Translations under genes and position numbers: made by a program
Shown here: positions 60,730 through 64,000 of the stretch, piece by piece
How the letters are laid out: the number at the start of each line of letters is the position of its first letter
Position numbering within the stretch: the stretch's first letter is position 1
NCBI GenBank assembly: GCA_902589395.1
Contig: CACIST010000002.1
Span: forward strand, 85,317 to 149,316
Source: an uncultured Pelagibacteraceae bacterium
GTDB taxonomy: Bacteria; Pseudomonadota; Alphaproteobacteria; Pelagibacterales; Pelagibacteraceae
Direction of reading: 5' to 3'
DNA length: 64,000 bases
The notes under the pieces: generated by a model
The model's database searches: none
What the model saw: only the letters and a program-made list of their open reading frames with translations
Told to the model about the DNA's origin: nothing

Positions 60730-62403
60730 CTTAGCTAACCATTTTTTCTCATTTTTATTTAAATATGGTGAAACAGTACTATAAACATCAAAGTGGTACT
60801 TAAATAAATAATTCTTTTCTTTTTTACTAAGCATTTTAAAATTAATTAGGTCGGTATCTATGGGTGCCATTGTTAGATTTTCAAATGAAAGCTTAGATTT
60901 AATTTTTTTAATAAAAACTAAATTTTCAATTCTAATTCCATAATCATTTTTTTTATAAAAACCAGGTTCATTGCTTAAAACCATTCCTTCTTTTAGTTTT
61001 ACGTGATTGTGTTTTGATATTCCTTGCGGTCCTTCATGAACATTAAGAAATGCCCCAACTCCATGACCAGTTCCATGACGATAATCAAGACCAATAGAAT
61101 TTAGGCTTTTTCTGGCAATCTTATCAATATTATGGCCATTTCTCTCTTTATTTATATTTGTTAATGCAACAGCAATATGACCTTTTAAAACCCTAGTAAA
61201 TACTTCTTTTACTTTATTTGAGACGTTAGAAAAACATACTGTCCTTGTTACATCTGTTGTTCCCCACTTATATTGACCACCAGAATCAAGTAATAGCAAA
61301 TCATTCTTCCTTAACTGTCTGTTTGAAAATTTATCGGATCTATAATGTATAATTGCTCCATTTGGTCCAGATCCAGCAATTGTATCAAAACTTGGGTATA
61401 AGTAGTTTTTTCTACTTTTTCTAAAACTCTCTAATTTTCTTTCAATTATTTTCTCTGTAAGGTTATTTATTTTAAGATTTTTAATCCAATATAAGAATTT
61501 TGTTAAAGCAACGCCATCTTCAATATGTGCATTAACCATATTTTTAATTTCAATTTTATTTTTTAAAGATTTTAAATTATAAATAGGGTCTTCTCTATAA
61601 ATTATTTTAAATCTATAGCTGATTAAGCTTTCGTCAAAAATTGAACAAGTTTTATCATCAATGCAAAAATTCCCATTTTTTAATCTTACCAGGCAATTTA
61701 AAATTTTATTTTCTTCAAAAAAAAATATTTTTAATTTTTTAAGACTTAATTTTATTTTTTTAATTTTGTTTTGATTTGAAAAAAAATAGATTTGTCTATC
61801 TTTTGTTATGATCATTTTACAATTAGCAACAGGAGAATTTGGAAGATCTCTACCTCTTATATTTAGAAGCCAACAAATATTTTCACCAGAACTAATATAT
61901 GTATAATCAATTTTTTTATTTTTCATTATTTGAATTAATCGATTAATTTTACTATTTACGCTTTCACCCGCTACTACAGGATTTAAATTGAAAAATGGAT
62001 AATTATTTTTAGTCCTATTTTTGTTTTCAAATTTAAAATTTAAAGGAACTAATTTGTAATTTTTTCCAAAATATTTATTTAGGGTTGACCAAGTAAATAT
62101 ATCAGGATCGTATCCAATTTTAATTTGCTTCTTTAAAATATCTTTAGGCCAGACATATGGAATTTCATAAATTTTAAATTTTTCCCCTGATTCTTTTTCT
62201 GCTTGAATAGTGTATCTACCATCAACAAATAAATATTTTTTTTTATTTTTCAAAAAAATTGCAAAGCCTGCAGAACCTGTAAATTTTGTAATAGACTTTA
62301 AGTTATTTATATTAGAATATTCAGTAAAATAATTATCATTTTTTGGTAAGATATATCCATCTAAATTATTTGAATAGATAATATTATTTATTTTAGCACT
62401 CAT
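60721..62403 (-). CDS. Xaa-Pro aminopeptidase (M24B, PepP-like)
   Basis: This cytosolic metallopeptidase removes N-terminal residues before proline. N-terminal creatinase-like domains (about 1-300) precede the pita-bread domain with metal ligands in LLLDSGGQYKWGTTDVTRT, GTGHGVGAFLNVHEGP, LSNEPGFY and GIRIENLVFI. Length is about 560, the long eukaryote-like form common in alphaproteobacteria. I start it at 62403 (MSAKINNIIYS), where ATGA overlaps the helicase stop; 62430 is an alternative. The 3' end overlaps ligA by nine bases. Confidence 0.93.
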   Translation of the reverse strand: MSAKINNIIYSNNLDGYILPKNDNYFTEYSNINNLKSITKFTGSAGFAIFLKNKKKYLFVDGRYTIQAEKESGEKFKIYEIPYVWPKDILKKQIKIGYDPDIFTWSTLNKYFGKNYKLVPLNFKFENKNRTKNNYPFFNLNPVVAGESVNSKINRLIQIMKNKKIDYTYISSGENICWLLNIRGRDLPNSPVANCKMIITKDRQIYFFSNQNKIKKIKLSLKKLKIFFFEENKILNCLVRLKNGNFCIDDKTCSIFDESLISYRFKIIYREDPIYNLKSLKNKIEIKNMVNAHIEDGVALTKFLYWIKNLKINNLTEKIIERKLESFRKSRKNYLYPSFDTIAGSGPNGAIIHYRSDKFSNRQLRKNDLLLLDSGGQYKWGTTDVTRTVCFSNVSNKVKEVFTRVLKGHIAVALTNINKERNGHNIDKIARKSLNSIGLDYRHGTGHGVGAFLNVHEGPQGISKHNHVKLKEGMVLSNEPGFYKKNDYGIRIENLVFIKKIKSKLSFENLTMAPIDTDLINFKMLSKKEKNYLFKYHFDVYSTVSPYLNKNEKKWLAKLI

Positions 62404-64000
62404 TTTAATTTTTTTTGATATCTTATCCAACCAGGACTTCTAATTTCACTATCACTATTAAAATCTATATCTTGGTTAAATTCAAAATCTTCTTCTTTTT
62501 CATCTACAAAATTATTATTTTTTTTTATATATTCATCTGGTAGCTCATCCACAAATCTTGATGCCATACTGTCTATCCAGTCTCCTTGATAAAATCTGTT
62601 CATAGAAAATGATATTTTAGCAAGCTTTTTTGCCCTAGTAATCGCTACATAAGCCAATCTTCTCTCCTCCTCTAAACCGCTTTCACCTTTTTCCTCAATA
62701 CTTTTTTGATGTGGGAATAAACCTTCTTCCCATCCAGGTAAGAATACGACATCAAATTCTAATCCTTTAGATGCGTGTATTGTCATTAAATTGACCTTTT
62801 CACTTTTCCAATCTTGGTCTAAGGATGTTGCAAGAGCAACATGTTCTAAAAAACTTTCTAAATTATCAAATTCTTTCATCGCATTTAATAATTCTTTTAT
62901 ATTTTCTAATCTATTTTCATTTTCTAAGTCTTTCTTATTTTTAAGCATTTCACTATATCCAGACTCATCAAGAATTATTTGTAATAACTTGTTGTGATTT
63001 ATTTTATTCTTTAAATCATCTCTCCATTTAGCTAAAAGATTTAGAAGAGAATTTAAACCTAATTTTGTTTTGGGTTTAATTTTGTTTTGTTCAATTAAAT
63101 GTTTTGATGCAACTTCTAATGAACATTTATTTAATTTTGCAAAATTATTGATAGCTTTTACAGTAGTATCTCCAATAGATCTTTTTGGGACATTTAAAAT
63201 TCTCTCAAAAGCCAAGTCATCCTGAGGTTGAAAAACTGTTTTTAAGTATGCAACACAATCCTTTACTTCAGCTCTTTCATAAAATTTAATACCACCAATA
63301 ATTCTGTATGGAACACCAATTTTTAAAAACCTTTCTTCAAATTCTCTAGTTTGAAAAATAGCTCTGACTAGAATTGCAACTTCATTAAATGAAATTTTAT
63401 TTTTAAAATCTTCAATATTAGAACCAATTTCAGTTGCTTCATCTTTTACATTTCTAAAACAGTTTAAAGTCACAAGTTCACCGTCTTCTTGATCTGTAAA
63501 AAGTTTTTTTCCAACTCTATTTTGATTATTTTCAATAATATTTGATGCTACATTTAAAATATTTTGAGTGGATCTATAATTCTTTTCTAATCTTATTATT
63601 TTTGTATTTTCGTAAACATTTTCAAATTGAAGAAAATTTTTAATTTCTGCTCCCCTCCAACTATATATTGATTGATCATCGTCTCCCACACAACAAATAT
63701 TTTGATTATGTTCTGCTAGATATTTAAGCCATTCGCTTTGGATAAAGTTTGTATCCTGATATTCATCAACTAAAATATATTTAAACTTTTTTGAATACAT
63801 TTTTGATATATCAGTATGTTTTTCAAAAATTTTAACAGTATGAAGTATTAAGTCACTGAAATCAGCAGCATTTAAATCTATTAATTTTTGTTGATAAATT
63901 TTATAAATTCCAAGAAAACTTTTTTCTAATATGTCTTTACGTTTGAGCACAACTTCCTCGGGGTAAAACCCTTTATTCTTCCATTTATCAATGACTGCTA
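62400..64000 (-). CDS. UvrD/PcrA-type DNA helicase (5' end cut by the window)
   Basis: A superfamily 1A helicase used in repair. The frame stays open through the last base: upstream of the GTG at 63950 it still reads AVIDKWKNKGFYPEEVV, so the gene starts outside the window, and the Walker A motif is missing for that reason only. Seen are motif II VDEYQDT, motif III CVGDDDQSIYSWRGA, motif IV LEKNYRST, motif V MTIHASKGLEFDVVFLPG and motif VI RRLAYVAITRAK. The tail is short and acidic and ends near SPGWIRYQKK. UvrD, PcrA and Rep cannot be told apart here. Confidence 0.93.
   Translation of the reverse strand, partial: AVIDKWKNKGFYPEEVVLKRKDILEKSFLGIYKIYQQKLIDLNAADFSDLILHTVKIFEKHTDISKMYSKKFKYILVDEYQDTNFIQSEWLKYLAEHNQNICCVGDDDQSIYSWRGAEIKNFLQFENVYENTKIIRLEKNYRSTQNILNVASNIIENNQNRVGKKLFTDQEDGELVTLNCFRNVKDEATEIGSNIEDFKNKISFNEVAILVRAIFQTREFEERFLKIGVPYRIIGGIKFYERAEVKDCVAYLKTVFQPQDDLAFERILNVPKRSIGDTTVKAINNFAKLNKCSLEVASKHLIEQNKIKPKTKLGLNSLLNLLAKWRDDLKNKINHNKLLQIILDESGYSEMLKNKKDLENENRLENIKELLNAMKEFDNLESFLEHVALATSLDQDWKSEKVNLMTIHASKGLEFDVVFLPGWEEGLFPHQKSIEEKGESGLEEERRLAYVAITRAKKLAKISFSMNRFYQGDWIDSMASRFVDELPDEYIKKNNNFVDEKEEDFEFNQDIDFNSDSEIRSPGWIRYQKKLK

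Overview
The window looks like a slice of a streamlined, very AT-rich alphaproteobacterial chromosome of the SAR11 (Pelagibacterales) type. The reasons are proteins rich in Lys, Ile and Asn, gene ends that overlap or sit a few bases apart almost throughout, no insertion sequences, phages or CRISPR arrays, and alphaproteobacterial gene orders (petB-petC; lgt-midA-pgeF; petP-petR; mraZ-to-lpxC-bamD-ligA). The assignment rests on recognising families and synteny by eye, not on a database search.

Layout. 1-7150: the end of cytochrome b and complete cytochrome c1, then a reverse-strand run of ychF, pth, rplY, prs, pgeF, midA and lgt, with a small ubiK-like gene facing away from lgt. 7129-9533: a reverse-strand regulatory operon (MarR-type PetP, OmpR-type PetR, sensor kinase). 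9594-20728: ilvE, pgsA, the uvrB-SDR-hydrolase-folB-uvrC operon, an aspartate aminotransferase, an extended SDR, a PsiE-like membrane protein and trxB. 20749-24633: four accessory genes (ELM1-like, 2OG-Fe(II) oxygenase, Anbu-type proteasome-like peptidase, circularly permuted ATP-grasp). 24630-33365: carB/carA, then yqeY-dnaG-rpoD and a tRNA-Val one base after rpoD. 33383-36516: a very AT-rich three-gene cell-surface islet between two tRNA genes. 36718-39306: mlaC, mlaA, an amidase and RNase P RNA.

39418-60729 is the division and cell wall (dcw) cluster. It starts with a sigma-70-like promoter whose -10 box is covered by three MraZ-type repeats, and runs mraZ-ftsZ-rsmH-ftsL-ftsI-murE/murF fusion-mraY-murD-ftsW-murG-murC-murB-ddl-ftsQ-ftsA-lpxC-bamD-ligA. 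Two features stand out: ftsZ sits second, next to mraZ, instead of after ftsA; and murE and murF are one reading frame. Together these genes make UDP-MurNAc-pentapeptide and lipid II, assemble the Z-ring and septal synthase, and start lipid A synthesis. The window ends with reverse-strand pepP and a uvrD-type helicase cut by the window edge.

Points most worth a second look: three essential genes (murG, murB, ligA) each carry one extra base in a homopolymer; DnaG primase has lost three of its four zinc ligands; tRNA-Val(GAC) has non-canonical D and T loops; ftsZ has moved to the MraZ-controlled head of the dcw cluster; and an Anbu peptidase and its ATP-grasp partner appear without the other usual members of that operon. 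I found no clear wholly new multi-gene system. The 20.7-24.6 kb group and the tRNA-bounded islet are the best candidates for poorly understood biology.
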